Counted from the first letter of the stretch, positions 9,365 through 20,215 are shown. The stretch: DNA of 64,000 nt from Erwinia_E haradaeae_E (GCF_900699015.1 NZ_LR217737.1:248001-312000), one strand, 5' to 3'. The notes: generated by a model not told the origin, from the sequence alone. A program made the numbers and translations.

Positions 9365-10498
9365 TTACAAACGGAAATCAATAAAATCATCTACATTGAC
9401 TTCAGAGTCAATTTGACCAACTAGGTAAGAACTGACTTCTGCCTCTTGAGGTGCGACCTGTACGTTATCTGAAACTAGCCAGGAATTAATCCATGGAATA
9501 GGATTAGATCGTATTTGAAATGGTTGTTTTAGTCCTACTGCGTTCATGCGAATATTAGTAATATATTCAATATATTGCCAGAGAATCTCTTTATTTAAAC
9601 CAATCATTGAACCGTTTTTAAATAGATATTCGGCCCACTTTTTTTCTTGCCTTACAGCGAGCAGAAAGAGATTATAGCATTCTTGTTTAGATTCTGCTGC
9701 TATTTCTGCCATATCTGGATCATCTAGACCGTTATGTAGAAGGTTTAGAATATGTTGAGTACCAGTGACGTGTAGTGCTTCATCACGGGCAATAAGTTTG
9801 ATGATTTTTGCATTTCCTTCCATAAGTTGACGCTCAGCAAAAGCAAAGGAGCAAGCAAAGCTGACATAGAATCGAATAGCCTCAAGTACATTTACGTTCA
9901 TTAAACACAGATATAGTTGTTTTTTCAGTGTTTTTAGATTTACCGTAATAGTATCGCTATTCTTTAATTGATGGACTCCTTCTCCTAAAAGTAGCCAAGA
10001 ATGAGTCATAGAAATCAGATTATCATAATAACTAGATATGTCCTTAGTACGAGATAGAATTTCTTTATGTGTAACAATATCTTCGAAAATAACTGAAGGA
10101 TTATTAACAATATTACGAATAATATGTGTATATGAACGAGAATGAATGGTTTCTGAAAATGACCAGGTTTCTACCCATGTTTCTAGTTCGGGAATAGATA
10201 TGAGTGGTAATAGAGCGATATTTGGGCTACGTCCCTGAATAGAATCCAATAATGTCTGATATTTTAAGTTACTAATAAATATATGTTTTTCATGTTGAGG
10301 CAGTGACTGATAGTCAATACGGTCACGTGATATGTCAATTTCTTCTGGTCTCCAGAAGAAAGAGAGTTGTTTTTCTATTAGTTTTTCAAAAATATTATAT
10401 TTTTGTTGGTCAAATCGTGAAATGTTGACTGATTGACCAAAAAACATCGGTTCTAAAAGTTGATTATTATTTTTTTGTGAAAAAATTGTATAGGCCAT
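9365..10498 (-). CDS. nrdB: Class Ia ribonucleotide reductase beta (small) subunit
   Basis: Houses the diferric-tyrosyl radical that starts ribonucleotide reduction in NrdA. The ATG at 10498 gives 377 residues beginning MAYTIFSQ (E. coli 376, MAYTTFSQ). The frame runs four codons further to a TTG at 10510, which I reject. Iron ligands and the radical tyrosine are in WRPEEIDISRD, SETIHSRSYTHI (Tyr122 equivalent), LEAIRFY and ARDEALH. The C-terminal segment that docks on NrdA (YLVGQIDSEVNVDDFIDFRL) is intact. It lies 56 bp after nrdA. Confidence 0.97.
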   Translation of the reverse strand: MAYTIFSQKNNNQLLEPMFFGQSVNISRFDQQKYNIFEKLIEKQLSFFWRPEEIDISRDRIDYQSLPQHEKHIFISNLKYQTLLDSIQGRSPNIALLPLISIPELETWVETWSFSETIHSRSYTHIIRNIVNNPSVIFEDIVTHKEILSRTKDISSYYDNLISMTHSWLLLGEGVHQLKNSDTITVNLKTLKKQLYLCLMNVNVLEAIRFYVSFACSFAFAERQLMEGNAKIIKLIARDEALHVTGTQHILNLLHNGLDDPDMAEIAAESKQECYNLFLLAVRQEKKWAEYLFKNGSMIGLNKEILWQYIEYITNIRMNAVGLKQPFQIRSNPIPWINSWLVSDNVQVAPQEAEVSSYLVGQIDSEVNVDDFIDFRL

Positions 10499-10554
10499 GT
10501 TATATTCCAAGAAATGAAGGAAGGTGTTCTCTTGTAAGGAGTTACGAGTAAAAG

Positions 10555-12840
10555 TTAAATTTTACAGGATCCACTTTCGCACCCTTCATCTGGAAGAATT
10601 GGGAAACTTGACTCCTGTGAATTATCTGATCCGTCACGAGTATTATGATAATAAAGGGTTTTAATTCCAAATTTATAAGCAGTTACTAAGTCTTTAAGAA
10701 GTTGTTTCATTGGAATTTTTCCATCTGTAAAGCGTTTTGGGTCGTAATGTGTATTCAAAGAAATAGCCTGGTCAATGAATTTCTGCATGAGGCCAACTAG
10801 TTGTAAATATCCGTCATTATTTGGTATGTCCCATAGCAGTTCGTACTGATCTTTAAGGCGTGTATATTCTGGTACCACTTGACGAAGTATACCATCTTTT
10901 GAGGCTTTAATACTGATATAACCTCGAGGTGGTTCAATCCCATTAGAGGCATTAGAAATTTGAGAGGATGTTTCGGTTGGCATCAGTGCTGATAGAGTAG
11001 AGTTACGTAGTCCGTATTTTTTTACAGATTCTCGGAGTTCTTCCCAGTTAAGTAGGAGAGGGGTATTGCATAATGTATCTAAATCTTTTTTATATGTATC
11101 AATTGGCATAACTCCTTGAGAATAGGTTGTTTCGGAAAACCATGGGCATGCACCTTGCTCAATTGCCAGTTCGTTAGACGCCTTGAGAAGCCAGTATTGT
11201 ATGGCTTCAAAGACCTGATGTGTTAATATATTAGCACTATTATCAGAATAGCGAACACTGTGTTTTGCTAAGTAATATGCGTAGTTAATTACACCAATAC
11301 CTAAGGTTCGTCTTCCCATAGCCCCTTTTTTAGCTGCTAGAATAGGGTAATCTTGATAGTCAATTAGTGCATCAAGTGCACGTACAGCTAATCTTGATAG
11401 TTCTTGTAGGTCATCGAGGCTTTCAATCATTCCAAGATTAAATGCAGAAAGAGTACAAAGCGCAATTTCTCCATCCTCATCGTTAATATTTTGCATTGGT
11501 TTAGTAGGAAGAGTAATTTCAAGACATAGATTAGATTGACGAATAGGGGCAAGAGTTGGATTAAACGGGCTATGAGTATTGCAGTGATCAACATTTTGAA
11601 TATAGATTCGACCAGTTGAGGCACGCTCCTGCATCATTAATGAGAACAAATTAATGGCTTTCACTCTTTGTTTGCAGATATTGGGGTCTTGTTCGTATTG
11701 TGTATACAATCGTTCAAACTCTTCTTGATTTGCAAAAAATGCATCGTATAGACCCGGTACATCTGATGTACTAAATAGAGTGATATCTTCTCCTTGAAGT
11801 AAACGTTGATACATTGTTTTATTTAATTGGACGCCATAGTCCATATGTCGGACACGATTACCTTCAACACCACGGTTATTTTTTAACACTAGAAGGCTTT
11901 CGACTTCTCTATGCCATAGAGGAAAGAATAGTGTAGCCGCTCCTCCTCGAACCCCCCCTTGAGAGCAGGATTTTACTGCACTTTGAAAAAGTTTATAGAA
12001 GGGGATACAACCAGTATGAAAGGCTTCACCGCCACGAATAGGACTTCCTAAAGCACGAATACGGCCAGCATTAATGCCAATACCAGCACGTTGAGAGACA
12101 TACTTAATAATCGCGCTAGAGGTAGCGTTAATTGAATCAAGACTATCACCACACTCAATTAATACGCAGGAACTAAATTGACGTGTTGGTGTCCGAACTC
12201 CTGACATAATAGGTGTAGGTAAAGAGATCTTAAAAGTTGAAATTGCATCATAAAAGCGTTTGATATAGCTCAAACGAGTTTTTATTGGGTAATTGGAAAA
12301 TAGACATGCAGATACTAAGATATATAAAAACTGAGCACTTTCGTAGACATCACCAGTCACACGGTTTTGAACTAGATATTTGCCTTCTAGTTGTTTTACT
12401 GCCGCGTAAGAGAAGTTCATATCTCTCCAGTGATCTATAAAGCCATCCATTTTTTCAAATTCTTCAGTGCTATAATCTGTTAATAGATGCTTATCATATT
12501 TTCCCATAGCTACCATGCGTGTGACCTGATGAATGAGTGTAGGGGGTTCAAATTGTCCGTAGGCTTTTTTTCTTAAATGGAAAATGGCTAATCGTGCAGC
12601 CATATATTGATAATCAGGTGCATCTTTTGAAATTAGATCGGCAGCTGATTTGATAATGGTTTCATGAATGTCAAATGTTCGAATACCTTCATAGAATTGG
12701 ATATGAGAACAAAGCTCAACTTGGGAAACGGAGATATTTTCTAGACCCTTCGCGGCCCAGTTGAGAACACGGTGGATTTTATCGAGATCGATATATTCAG
12801 TACGGCCATCGCGTTTAGTGACAAATAGACTATGATTCAT
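10555..12840 (-). CDS. nrdA: Class Ia ribonucleotide reductase alpha (large) subunit
   Basis: Catalytic subunit reducing ribonucleoside diphosphates to deoxy forms. The 761 residues equal the E. coli length. All key residues are visible: the N-terminal ATP cone (LFVTKRDGRTEYIDLDKI), the first redox cysteine in SSCVLIECGDS, the catalytic Cys-x-Glu pair in SNLCLEITLPT, the second redox cysteine in ALCTLSAFNLG, the radical-transfer tyrosine pair in TLYYHNTRDG, and the swinging C-terminal pair CESGSCKI. First gene of the nrd operon; in E. coli ubiG sits divergently next to it, but here ubiG is about 16 kb away. Confidence 0.98.
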   Translation of the reverse strand: MNHSLFVTKRDGRTEYIDLDKIHRVLNWAAKGLENISVSQVELCSHIQFYEGIRTFDIHETIIKSAADLISKDAPDYQYMAARLAIFHLRKKAYGQFEPPTLIHQVTRMVAMGKYDKHLLTDYSTEEFEKMDGFIDHWRDMNFSYAAVKQLEGKYLVQNRVTGDVYESAQFLYILVSACLFSNYPIKTRLSYIKRFYDAISTFKISLPTPIMSGVRTPTRQFSSCVLIECGDSLDSINATSSAIIKYVSQRAGIGINAGRIRALGSPIRGGEAFHTGCIPFYKLFQSAVKSCSQGGVRGGAATLFFPLWHREVESLLVLKNNRGVEGNRVRHMDYGVQLNKTMYQRLLQGEDITLFSTSDVPGLYDAFFANQEEFERLYTQYEQDPNICKQRVKAINLFSLMMQERASTGRIYIQNVDHCNTHSPFNPTLAPIRQSNLCLEITLPTKPMQNINDEDGEIALCTLSAFNLGMIESLDDLQELSRLAVRALDALIDYQDYPILAAKKGAMGRRTLGIGVINYAYYLAKHSVRYSDNSANILTHQVFEAIQYWLLKASNELAIEQGACPWFSETTYSQGVMPIDTYKKDLDTLCNTPLLLNWEELRESVKKYGLRNSTLSALMPTETSSQISNASNGIEPPRGYISIKASKDGILRQVVPEYTRLKDQYELLWDIPNNDGYLQLVGLMQKFIDQAISLNTHYDPKRFTDGKIPMKQLLKDLVTAYKFGIKTLYYHNTRDGSDNSQESSFPILPDEGCESGSCKI

Positions 12841-14633
12841 GTCGATTTTTTACCTGTTCTTAATAAATCATCCCCGTGTTTATTTACAGATATATTGTTG
12901 TACATAGCTCTGTATATCAAAACAAATTTAGGGGTAGGATTAATTTTAATGGTATGTTTATAATTTTACTAGTTTTTACCTGGGTAGCACATTGTTATTT
13001 CGAGTCACAGTACAGAGTAAATAATATACTTATTGCTAAGATCAATTTTTCCTTTTTGTAGTGATGTGATACAGTGAATCATTATTTATTTGATTTTTCA
13101 TTCGGGTGTCTTTATTCAGATTAAAGGGGATTGTTGTTAATTGAATTAGCATTTATTAACTATGTGATTACTATAAAATAGTGTTGCATACTATTGATAT
13201 GATTAAGTTTTATTTAAAATAGGCTAATAAATAAATTGATTTTTTATTAGTTATTTTATATGCTTTTAAGTTTCTTGAACATAATAAGAACAAGATAATT
13301 ATAGGTTTTTTATCATCTTAGTTATAGTTGGAAGAATGGTCATTAATCTGTTTCCAGTTCATAGAATTTATTATTTTTTTATGTTATTCGATCCTTGTAT
13401 TTCTGCAATTTTATATCTTTTTATTAAAATTGCGTTGTGACATATATATACAATATAGCAACATATAGATCTATCTTTATAGAAGATAGAGAGATATCAT
13501 TTTTATTCTTAACTAGGACGTATAACAATCAATATATATTTTATCGTTTGTTGGTAGAGTGTATTGGTAATCCGAATAGACTAGTATATCAAATTAAGAT
13601 AATTCTATGTTAGTAGTAAGATTTTTGGCATCAGTTGTTAGGTATTATTTTATAAGTTATATATTTGTATTTTTAGATAGCATCTATGTTAGATATTATA
13701 ATGATTTTTATTTTTTAAGATTATAATATGTTTTTATATAATTTTATATTTTAGAATTATATTTGACTTATTTATAGATAAGAATTGATGTTTTAATAAT
13801 CATATCAATGATTTAAGTATGATAGTAAGGCTAGACTGTTTAATAGAAAGAAAATGTATAGTATCATATTTGATATAAGTATCTGATTAATGGTGATGTA
13901 GCTATTCATAACCACCTATGTCTGTATACATAGAGGGAGTGTGTTAATTATTATGTTCTCATTAGATTTGTAAAGATGACGTGAACTTGTAAGAGATTGA
14001 ATCAGAGTCTATTCTAGTTTTATAGTAAAATTTTATGTTATATTGATTGAACTAGGTCTAGTATTTTATTAAAATTATATAGAGTGTGTTAACGATTCTT
14101 TTCTAACAAGGAATCAAGAAAGTTGTTGAAATCACAATAATTCTTATACCAATTCAGAGCTTGATGATTATGGATTCAATACTCAAATTGTTATTTAGTA
14201 ATAAGTGGTTAGAAATTTCTAATTATTTAATAATATAAATTGGTCCAGATATCTATTATAATTCATAAATAAATTGAATAAAGGTATTGCATAGTAGAGT
14301 TTGTTTTTTTTAAAAAAATTTTCATAATAGCAATTAATAACATTGATGGTGGTATTTATTTTTCTATGAGTACAAGTTTATGGAAACTACACTACATCTG
14401 ATGAATAATAATAAGTATTATTACATGAATAATATTTAAAGATATTGTATATTTTAAGTCATACTGAGATTTTTAGTATCAAAACTTACCATAAGTTATG
14501 TACTTTTATATGCTTAGACTCTTTATATAATTGATAAAACTTGATCTTATCATTTATTTATTTTATTATTCTTATTTTGAAATATAGTGAATAAGAACAC
14601 TTAATTGTCTATATGTATTATAATTGCTTTATA
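12841..14633. other. 1.8-kb non-coding region upstream of nrdA
   Basis: Contains the nrdA upstream region and otherwise AT-rich sequence. One small perfect hairpin, TCTATCTT/AAGATAGA (13470-13477 / 13483-13490), is followed by ATCATTTTTATT on the plus strand and may be an orphan terminator. No convincing gene remnant was found. Confidence 0.5.
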
Positions 14634-14662
14634 CTTAAGTCTTCTTAATAAGAAGACTTAAG
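14634..14662 (-). terminator. Long perfect inverted repeat after gnd
   Basis: Thirteen-bp perfect stem (CTTAAGTCTTCTT / AAGAAGACTTAAG) with a three-base loop, 20 bases past the gnd stop. A strict T-tract is lacking, so it may act as a transcript-end stabiliser as much as a terminator. Confidence 0.55.
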
Positions 14663-14681
14663 AAGATATAATTGATTATTA

Positions 14682-16085
14682 TTAAATCCATTTGGTATGA
14701 AAGAGACCTTCTTTATCTATGCGTCTATAAGTATGTGATCCAAAATAGTCGCGCTGTGCCTGGATTAAATTTGCAGGAAGATTTGCTGAACGATAACTAT
14801 CATAATAGGAAATAGCAGAAGAGAATGCTGGTACTGGAATTCCGTTTTCTACTGAATAAGAGATGATACTCCTTAGAGCGGTTTGATATTGAGCGGTGAT
14901 CTTGCTAAAGTAAGGTGTTAATAATAAATTTGTAAGATTTGGATCTAATGTATAAGATTGAGTGATTTGTTCTAGAAATTGCGAACGAATGATACAGCCA
15001 GCACGAAAGATTTTAGAAATTTCTCCATATTTTAGGTTCCATTGATATTTTTTAGATGCAGTTTTTAACTGCGAAAAGCCTTGAGAATAAGAAATAATCT
15101 TACCAAGATATAATGCACGACGTATTTGTTCAATACATTTTTTTGTATTACCCCCCAATATTTTTAATTTAGGTCCAGATAGTATCTTGGATGCTTCTAT
15201 TCGATAAGCTTTAAGTGATGACATATAGCGGGCGAATACTGATGCGGTAATTAATGAAAGTGGTTCATTAAGATCTAAGGCGCTTTGGCTGGCCCACTGT
15301 CCAGTACCTTTATGTTCAGCTTTATCTAAGATTAAGTCAATAAGATAGTTTCCTTCTTGATTTTTTTTAGTAAAGATTGTGGCTGTTATATCAATTAAAT
15401 AACTATTTAATTCTCCTTGATTCCATTTGTTAAAAATTTGAGCTATATTTTCATTTTTTAGTTTTAAAGCATGTTTTAAAAGGAAATAGGCTTCAGAAAT
15501 TAGTTGCATATCACCATATTCAATACCATTATGAATCATCTTAACATAATGTCCAGAACCGTTTGGACCAATATAAGTGATACAGGCTTCACCATGAGAT
15601 ACTGCTGCGATATTACTAAGTATTGGGGCAATGAGTTGATAGGCGTCTTTTTGACCTCCAGGCATAAAAGATGGACCTTTGAGGGCTCCTTCTTCACCAC
15701 CAGAAATACCAGTTCCGATAAAATTAAATCCCTGACTAGATAGCTCTCTATTTCGGCGCATGGTATCTTTATAGTAAGCGTTTCCACCATCAATTAATAT
15801 GTCACCATGTTCAAGATATTTCGTAATTCTAGATATTGTGTCATCGGTTGCTTGACCAGATTTGACCATTAGTAAAATACGACGGGGTTTTTCTAGTGAA
15901 CTAACAAATTCTTTAATTTTATAATATGGAATTAGATTTCTGTTAGGATGTTCTATCATAACTTCATCGGTTTTTTCAGAAGTTCGATTGAATATAGATA
16001 CTGAATAACCTCGGTTTTCTAGATTTAGAGCTAGATTGCGTCCCATTACAGCCATACCTACAATACCGATTTCTTGCTTTGGCAT
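14682..16085 (-). CDS. gnd: 6-phosphogluconate dehydrogenase (decarboxylating)
   Basis: Oxidative pentose phosphate enzyme converting 6-phosphogluconate to ribulose 5-phosphate, CO2 and NADPH. The ATG at 16085 is chosen: AGAGGAAAA lies just upstream and the protein then starts MPKQEIGIVGMAVMGRN like E. coli, giving 467 residues (family about 468). The longer frame to 16106 adds seven residues without support. NADP-binding GMAVMG, the substrate loops GTGISGGEEGALKGPSFMPG and KMIHNGIEYGDMQL, and KGTGQW are all present, as is the tail FGSHTYRRIDKEG. Its product also feeds the ADP-heptose needed for the LPS core. Confidence 0.97.
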   Translation of the reverse strand: MPKQEIGIVGMAVMGRNLALNLENRGYSVSIFNRTSEKTDEVMIEHPNRNLIPYYKIKEFVSSLEKPRRILLMVKSGQATDDTISRITKYLEHGDILIDGGNAYYKDTMRRNRELSSQGFNFIGTGISGGEEGALKGPSFMPGGQKDAYQLIAPILSNIAAVSHGEACITYIGPNGSGHYVKMIHNGIEYGDMQLISEAYFLLKHALKLKNENIAQIFNKWNQGELNSYLIDITATIFTKKNQEGNYLIDLILDKAEHKGTGQWASQSALDLNEPLSLITASVFARYMSSLKAYRIEASKILSGPKLKILGGNTKKCIEQIRRALYLGKIISYSQGFSQLKTASKKYQWNLKYGEISKIFRAGCIIRSQFLEQITQSYTLDPNLTNLLLTPYFSKITAQYQTALRSIISYSVENGIPVPAFSSAISYYDSYRSANLPANLIQAQRDYFGSHTYRRIDKEGLFHTKWI

Positions 16086-16699
16086 TCTATTTTCCTCTAA
16101 ACACAATGATTTTGGGACTGGATGTCTCGGATGTAAACGTATAAACGAATATTTCGTGTGATAAATTTAGTACCATAACATCAGGGTAGCTATTTATGAT
16201 ATTTTAGCATTAAGATGTTAGGTTATAGTAATTTCCATCTATAAAGCTCTATATTACTTTAGATTTTAAAGAAATCTATCTAGACCTATTGTAGTTAAAA
16301 TAGGATGATAATTTTCTATTAAGATTATAGATGATAATTTTAAATTATATTTTAATAGTTATTTGTAATGGTTTCTTTATATTTTGATTCATTTAAATTT
16401 AATAACAAGTTTGTTTTATTTCTGATCATATGATTGTAGATGAATTTATACTATTATCATGATATCCAATATAGTATATGATATATGTTACATTATATAT
16501 ATGGTTTTTGGTATCAATCATTCTTAATGTCAATGGAGTTAGACATTATTGTTCTGTCAATATTTGATGATATAGATAAATATTTATTATGTTTTCAGTA
16601 AATTGTTTTATTCTTCCTATTATAAAAAGATGACATGATTGAAATATATGGAGTGCTTAACATTATATTATGAAATATATGATCAAAATTATTTATTTC
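16086..16699. other. Non-coding region between gnd and the mutM remnant
   Basis: Upstream region of gnd plus AT-rich sequence. In E. coli rpmB and rpmG precede mutM; I see no trace of either here, so those genes must lie elsewhere or be lost. Confidence 0.5.
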
Positions 16700-17660
16700 T
16701 GGATGAAATAGTTTTCTATAGTACTATTAATATCATATTTAAGATGAATCATATTTTATTATCATTTTGCATCATTTTTTTGAGAGACAATTTAAGAGAA
16801 TTGTTTTGTATCCAAGGCCATGATCTAGTGGTGATGGTTCATAAGGAGCGGTGTTTGTACATATCTTTCTTTAATATCTAAAGATATCTAACGTTTTAGG
16901 TTATCATAGATAATGTTTGTAAAACTAGTTTCTAATATTGATCTTTATGAATGGCAAGATTATATCATCTGGCATTATGGTAAGTAGAAATAGATTAAAT
17001 GATATCGGTTGAGGTTTCATCCAGACGAGTTCTAATAGATATAGTTTATTTCGGTGCTTATTAATATTTAGTATTTTGACAAGAAATTCACGAGAAAGAA
17101 AGGATATGATACTAACATTGATAATTTTTACTAAATTTGGATATAATATATTCTTATTTTAACAAGAGCTATAAACACAATATAAATTATTGAATATATA
17201 ATACTAAATAAATTACCTTAATAATGGAAAGTAGATAATAAAGAATAGAGCAAGGTAAAAGGTACGATAAATATTGATGTCAGGTTGATTATCAGTCGTT
17301 CCAGATAGCAGTTTAGTATATCTTATTAGTCGTTTAGTTTTTTTATTTAATCTGATGTTTATAGATCTAACTAGTATTAGAAATAATTTTTATAATTTAT
17401 ATTGGACTAATATAGTGGTAAATCATTTGATCAATAAATAATTAGTTTATAAGTTAAGTTCATTCTAGATATTTTTTAATTTTATTGATATTTAGAGTCC
17501 TGCAAGGAGGTAAATACTTTTAATGGGTTTATTAATAAGATGACTTGGTTTATTTGAGAGCGATCTATAAGTCATTATCGATTATAGATATGAGTTTTAG
17601 TTTTTATTATAACAGTAATAATATGATTGTTTTATTGAGGTCTATTTATTTTTTATATTT
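16700..17660 (+). pseudogene. mutM: Decayed formamidopyrimidine-DNA glycosylase gene
   Basis: Remnant of MutM (Fpg), which removes 8-oxoguanine from DNA. Patches in three frames on the plus strand follow E. coli MutM in order. Around 16780-16878, FLRDNLREL then DLVVMVHKERCLYISF parallel VVRNGRLRWPV and PVLSVQRRAKYLLLEL. At 16947-17000, NGKIISSGIMVSRNRLN parallels EGWIIIHLGMSGSLRIL. At 17460-17560, SRYFLILLIFRVLQGG followed by several stops parallels ARVIKAVLLRSIEQGG. The position, converging on coaD, is the E. coli arrangement. Similarity is low in each patch; order and synteny carry the call. Confidence 0.55.
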
Positions 17661-17683
17661 GCTTTTTACATATTAAACAATTA

Positions 17684-18163
17684 TTATGGGTATATACTAG
17701 TAAATGCTTGAAATACGGTCTTTGGAAGGAATGGCTCAACATTACCACCATTCTGCGCCACTTCTTTGATTAGTGAAGAAGAGAGGCAGGAAGATTCTTG
17801 TGAAGCAAGAAGGAATATAGTTTCTAAGCTAGGGTCTAATTTTGCATTCATCTGATATCTTTTATTTTCATTTTCAAAGTCAGTTATATTTCGTAGACCG
17901 CGAATGAGTACGTTTGTTTTTTGTTCTTGAGCGAGGTGTATCAATAAACCACTAAATCCAATTATTGTTACATTTTTTAAATGTGCAACTGCTTCTTTTG
18001 CAAATTCTACGCGTTTTTCAATAGAAAACATCGGATTTTTATTGGGGTTAATGGAAATCGCGAGTATTATTTTGCTAAATATCAGTGTTGAACGTGTGAG
18101 AATGTTGATGTGTCCATTAGTTATTGGATCAAAGGTTCCAGGATAGATGGCTTTAGTGCTCAT
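17684..18163 (-). CDS. coaD: Phosphopantetheine adenylyltransferase
   Basis: Penultimate step of coenzyme A synthesis: transfers AMP from ATP to 4'-phosphopantetheine. The 159 residues equal the E. coli length. The nucleotidyltransferase signature YPGTFDPITNGHI is at residues 7-19, and VLIRGLRNITDFENE and the ISSS-like signature (LSSSLIKEVA) are intact. Its start overlaps the waaE stop by four bases (ATGA), suggesting translational coupling, and it ends the waaA-waaE-coaD operon. Confidence 0.96.
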   Translation of the reverse strand: MSTKAIYPGTFDPITNGHINILTRSTLIFSKIILAISINPNKNPMFSIEKRVEFAKEAVAHLKNVTIIGFSGLLIHLAQEQKTNVLIRGLRNITDFENENKRYQMNAKLDPSLETIFLLASQESSCLSSSLIKEVAQNGGNVEPFLPKTVFQAFTSIYP

Positions 18164-18936
18164 AATGTGCGTTTATTGATATCATTTTTTAGAGTCCATA
18201 AGGTAGTATACTTATTAAAAGTATATTGAGAAGTTACTATTGCTAACAGCCAGCCTTGCTTGCCATCTAGAAAGCTTGTACGTATTAATAATGTTTGTAT
18301 AAAAGTCCAAATTGTATGTAAAAAAATACATATGATATTACTATTTTGCCCATTTTTATGGCTCTGTATAGCCCATGCTTTGGCGTAGGACAATTGTTTG
18401 GATTGAAAGGATATAAAATCACTACAAGTGAGATGCAAAAGATCTCCGTATAGTAGTTTTATTTTAGTTTTTGGTGCGTGTAAGGATTCATGTACTACAT
18501 TATTATTATATTGAAAATGACGTGGATATAGACGTATCACACGGTCTGGATACCAACCTCCATGCCGCATAAATTTTCCTAGAAAAAGGTTAGAACGTGA
18601 CATACGATAGACTGTGTCTGTAGCTGGTTGTTGTAGGACACCTTTGATGGAATTTTTTAATGAAGGTGTTACGCGCTCATCGCTATCAATCATTAGAATC
18701 ATAGAATGCTGTGCATAACTTTGTGCTATTTGTCTCTGTTTACCATAACCATCCCATCTGTTAGTTTTATAAACGATAGCCCCATATTGATAAGCGATAC
18801 TTTGAGTTTTATCGGTACTGTTAGAATCAAATATCACAATCTCATCTGCCCAATTAACTGATTCTAGGCATTCGACCAGAAACTCAGCTGAATTTTTTGT
18901 AATTATGACTACAGATAGTTTTTGTCGTATTTTCAT
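18160..18936 (-). CDS. waaE: LPS core glycosyltransferase (family 2), WaaE-type beta-1,4-glucosyltransferase
   Basis: Family-2 glycosyltransferase that in Klebsiella and Serratia adds beta-glucose from UDP-glucose to heptose I of the LPS inner core. The chosen ATG at 18936 gives 258 residues starting MKIRQKLSVVIITKN, the expected size. The nucleotide-sugar fold is visible as SVVIITKN, ADEIVIFDSNSTDKT and the acidic metal site LMIDSDERV, followed by GGWYPDRVIRLYPR and VHESL. The frame continues upstream to 19035, but that part lies wholly inside waaA. Its position between waaA and coaD, with a 53-bp overlap with waaA, is the Klebsiella/Serratia arrangement; E. coli lacks it. Confidence 0.85.
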   Translation of the reverse strand: MKIRQKLSVVIITKNSAEFLVECLESVNWADEIVIFDSNSTDKTQSIAYQYGAIVYKTNRWDGYGKQRQIAQSYAQHSMILMIDSDERVTPSLKNSIKGVLQQPATDTVYRMSRSNLFLGKFMRHGGWYPDRVIRLYPRHFQYNNNVVHESLHAPKTKIKLLYGDLLHLTCSDFISFQSKQLSYAKAWAIQSHKNGQNSNIICIFLHTIWTFIQTLLIRTSFLDGKQGWLLAIVTSQYTFNKYTTLWTLKNDINKRTL

Positions 18937-20215
18937 AGTAATTTTTTTTTGGTGGGAGAAATGATTCAAGGATATGCAATAGTCGATTTCGTGCGCCCTG
19001 GTTATTTTGTAACACGTTTTTTGCTTGGGCACCATAATAGATCCGTAAATCTTTATGGAGAAGTAACATAGTGATTGATTTAGTTAATGAATTAGAATTA
19101 GTTACAGTAATAAGTCCGTTATCTTGTTTAATGCGTTCACAAATATTTTTGAAGTTAAAAGTATGAGGCCCCATGAGTACTGGAATAGCATGTAATGCGG
19201 GTTCTAATGGGTTATGACCCCCATGTTTGACTAGGCTTCCACCAACAAACGCTAGGTCTGCAATTCCATATAGCAACATAAGTTCTCCTATTGTATCGAT
19301 AATTACTACATTTATTTTAATAGAAGGAGTAGAACAACTACTTCGTAATATGAAGTTAAATCCATATTTTTGTGTCAAACAGCATATTGTTTGACAACGT
19401 GAAGGATGACGGGGTGCTAAAATTAATAGTAGGTTGGGAAAACTTTCTAATAGTTTTTTATGTGTTTCTAAGATAATTTTTTCTTCTCCATGATGAGTAC
19501 TAGTTGCAATCCATATAGGTCGACTTGATGCCCATTGACGACGGAGTTTTTTAGAATTTTTTGTCATTTCTGATGTAATGTGTATATCGAATTTTAAGTT
19601 ACCAGTTATTACTATATTAGATTGTTTTACTCCAAGTTTAATAAAACGAGCACTGTCTTCTTTATTTTGTGCAGCGATTAAGGTGATTGTTTGAAACAAA
19701 GGTTTCATAAAGATGCTAATTTTTTGATAAGAGCGAGCGGAGCGCTCTGATAGACGAGCGTTAGCTATTATTAATGGAATATTTTGGCTGTGTAAGAGGT
19801 TTATCATATTAGGCCATAGTTCTGTCTCCATAATAATAACTAACTTTGGGCGTGTTTTTTTTAAAAAACGTCTCATTGATCCAGGAAGATCATATGGCAG
19901 ATAGACATGATATATACCATGATCTACTATAGTTTTAGCAAGATCTGATCCTGTTGGTGTCATGGTAGTTAAAATAATAGGAATATCTGGATAATCATAA
20001 TGGAGAGCTGTAATCAGAGGGATTGCGGCTAATGTTTCACCAACTGATACGGCATGTAGATGGATTCCATTTGGTTGGATTTTTTGAATAAAGAATCCAT
20101 AACGTTCAGTCCATCGCTGTCGATATGTAGGGTTTGTATAACCGAGATACCAGAGACGAAACCAGATTACAGGTTGTAATAGATATAGTAAAATTGTGTA
20201 AAGCACAAGCATCAT
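18884..20215 (-). CDS. waaA: 3-deoxy-D-manno-octulosonic acid (Kdo) transferase
   Basis: Adds Kdo residues from CMP-Kdo to lipid IVA at the cytoplasmic face of the inner membrane, the first core step. Starting at ATG 20215 the protein begins MMLVLYTILLYLLQP, matching the membrane anchor of E. coli WaaA (425 residues); here it is 443, owing to a C-terminal tail of about 16 residues that runs into waaE. Conserved parts include HAVSVGETLAAIPL, TTMTPTGSDLA, HVYLPYDLPG, IMETELWPN, ANARLSERSA and FVGGSLVKHGGHNPLEPA. The open frame reaches further upstream to 20305, without support. Confidence 0.95.
   Translation of the reverse strand: MMLVLYTILLYLLQPVIWFRLWYLGYTNPTYRQRWTERYGFFIQKIQPNGIHLHAVSVGETLAAIPLITALHYDYPDIPIILTTMTPTGSDLAKTIVDHGIYHVYLPYDLPGSMRRFLKKTRPKLVIIMETELWPNMINLLHSQNIPLIIANARLSERSARSYQKISIFMKPLFQTITLIAAQNKEDSARFIKLGVKQSNIVITGNLKFDIHITSEMTKNSKKLRRQWASSRPIWIATSTHHGEEKIILETHKKLLESFPNLLLILAPRHPSRCQTICCLTQKYGFNFILRSSCSTPSIKINVVIIDTIGELMLLYGIADLAFVGGSLVKHGGHNPLEPALHAIPVLMGPHTFNFKNICERIKQDNGLITVTNSNSLTKSITMLLLHKDLRIYYGAQAKNVLQNNQGARNRLLHILESFLPPKKNYYENTTKTICSHNYKKFS

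Noticed and set aside
12886..12927. Possible NrdR boxes upstream of nrdA (ACAGATATATTGTTGT and a second partial copy)
   Set aside because: Only about half the consensus palindrome is matched and the second box is worse; such AT-rich words are common here.
12876..13061. Open frame of 61 codons upstream of nrdA
   Set aside because: Hydrophobic low-complexity translation, no ribosome binding site and no family that I recognise; expected by chance in a 1.8-kb gap.
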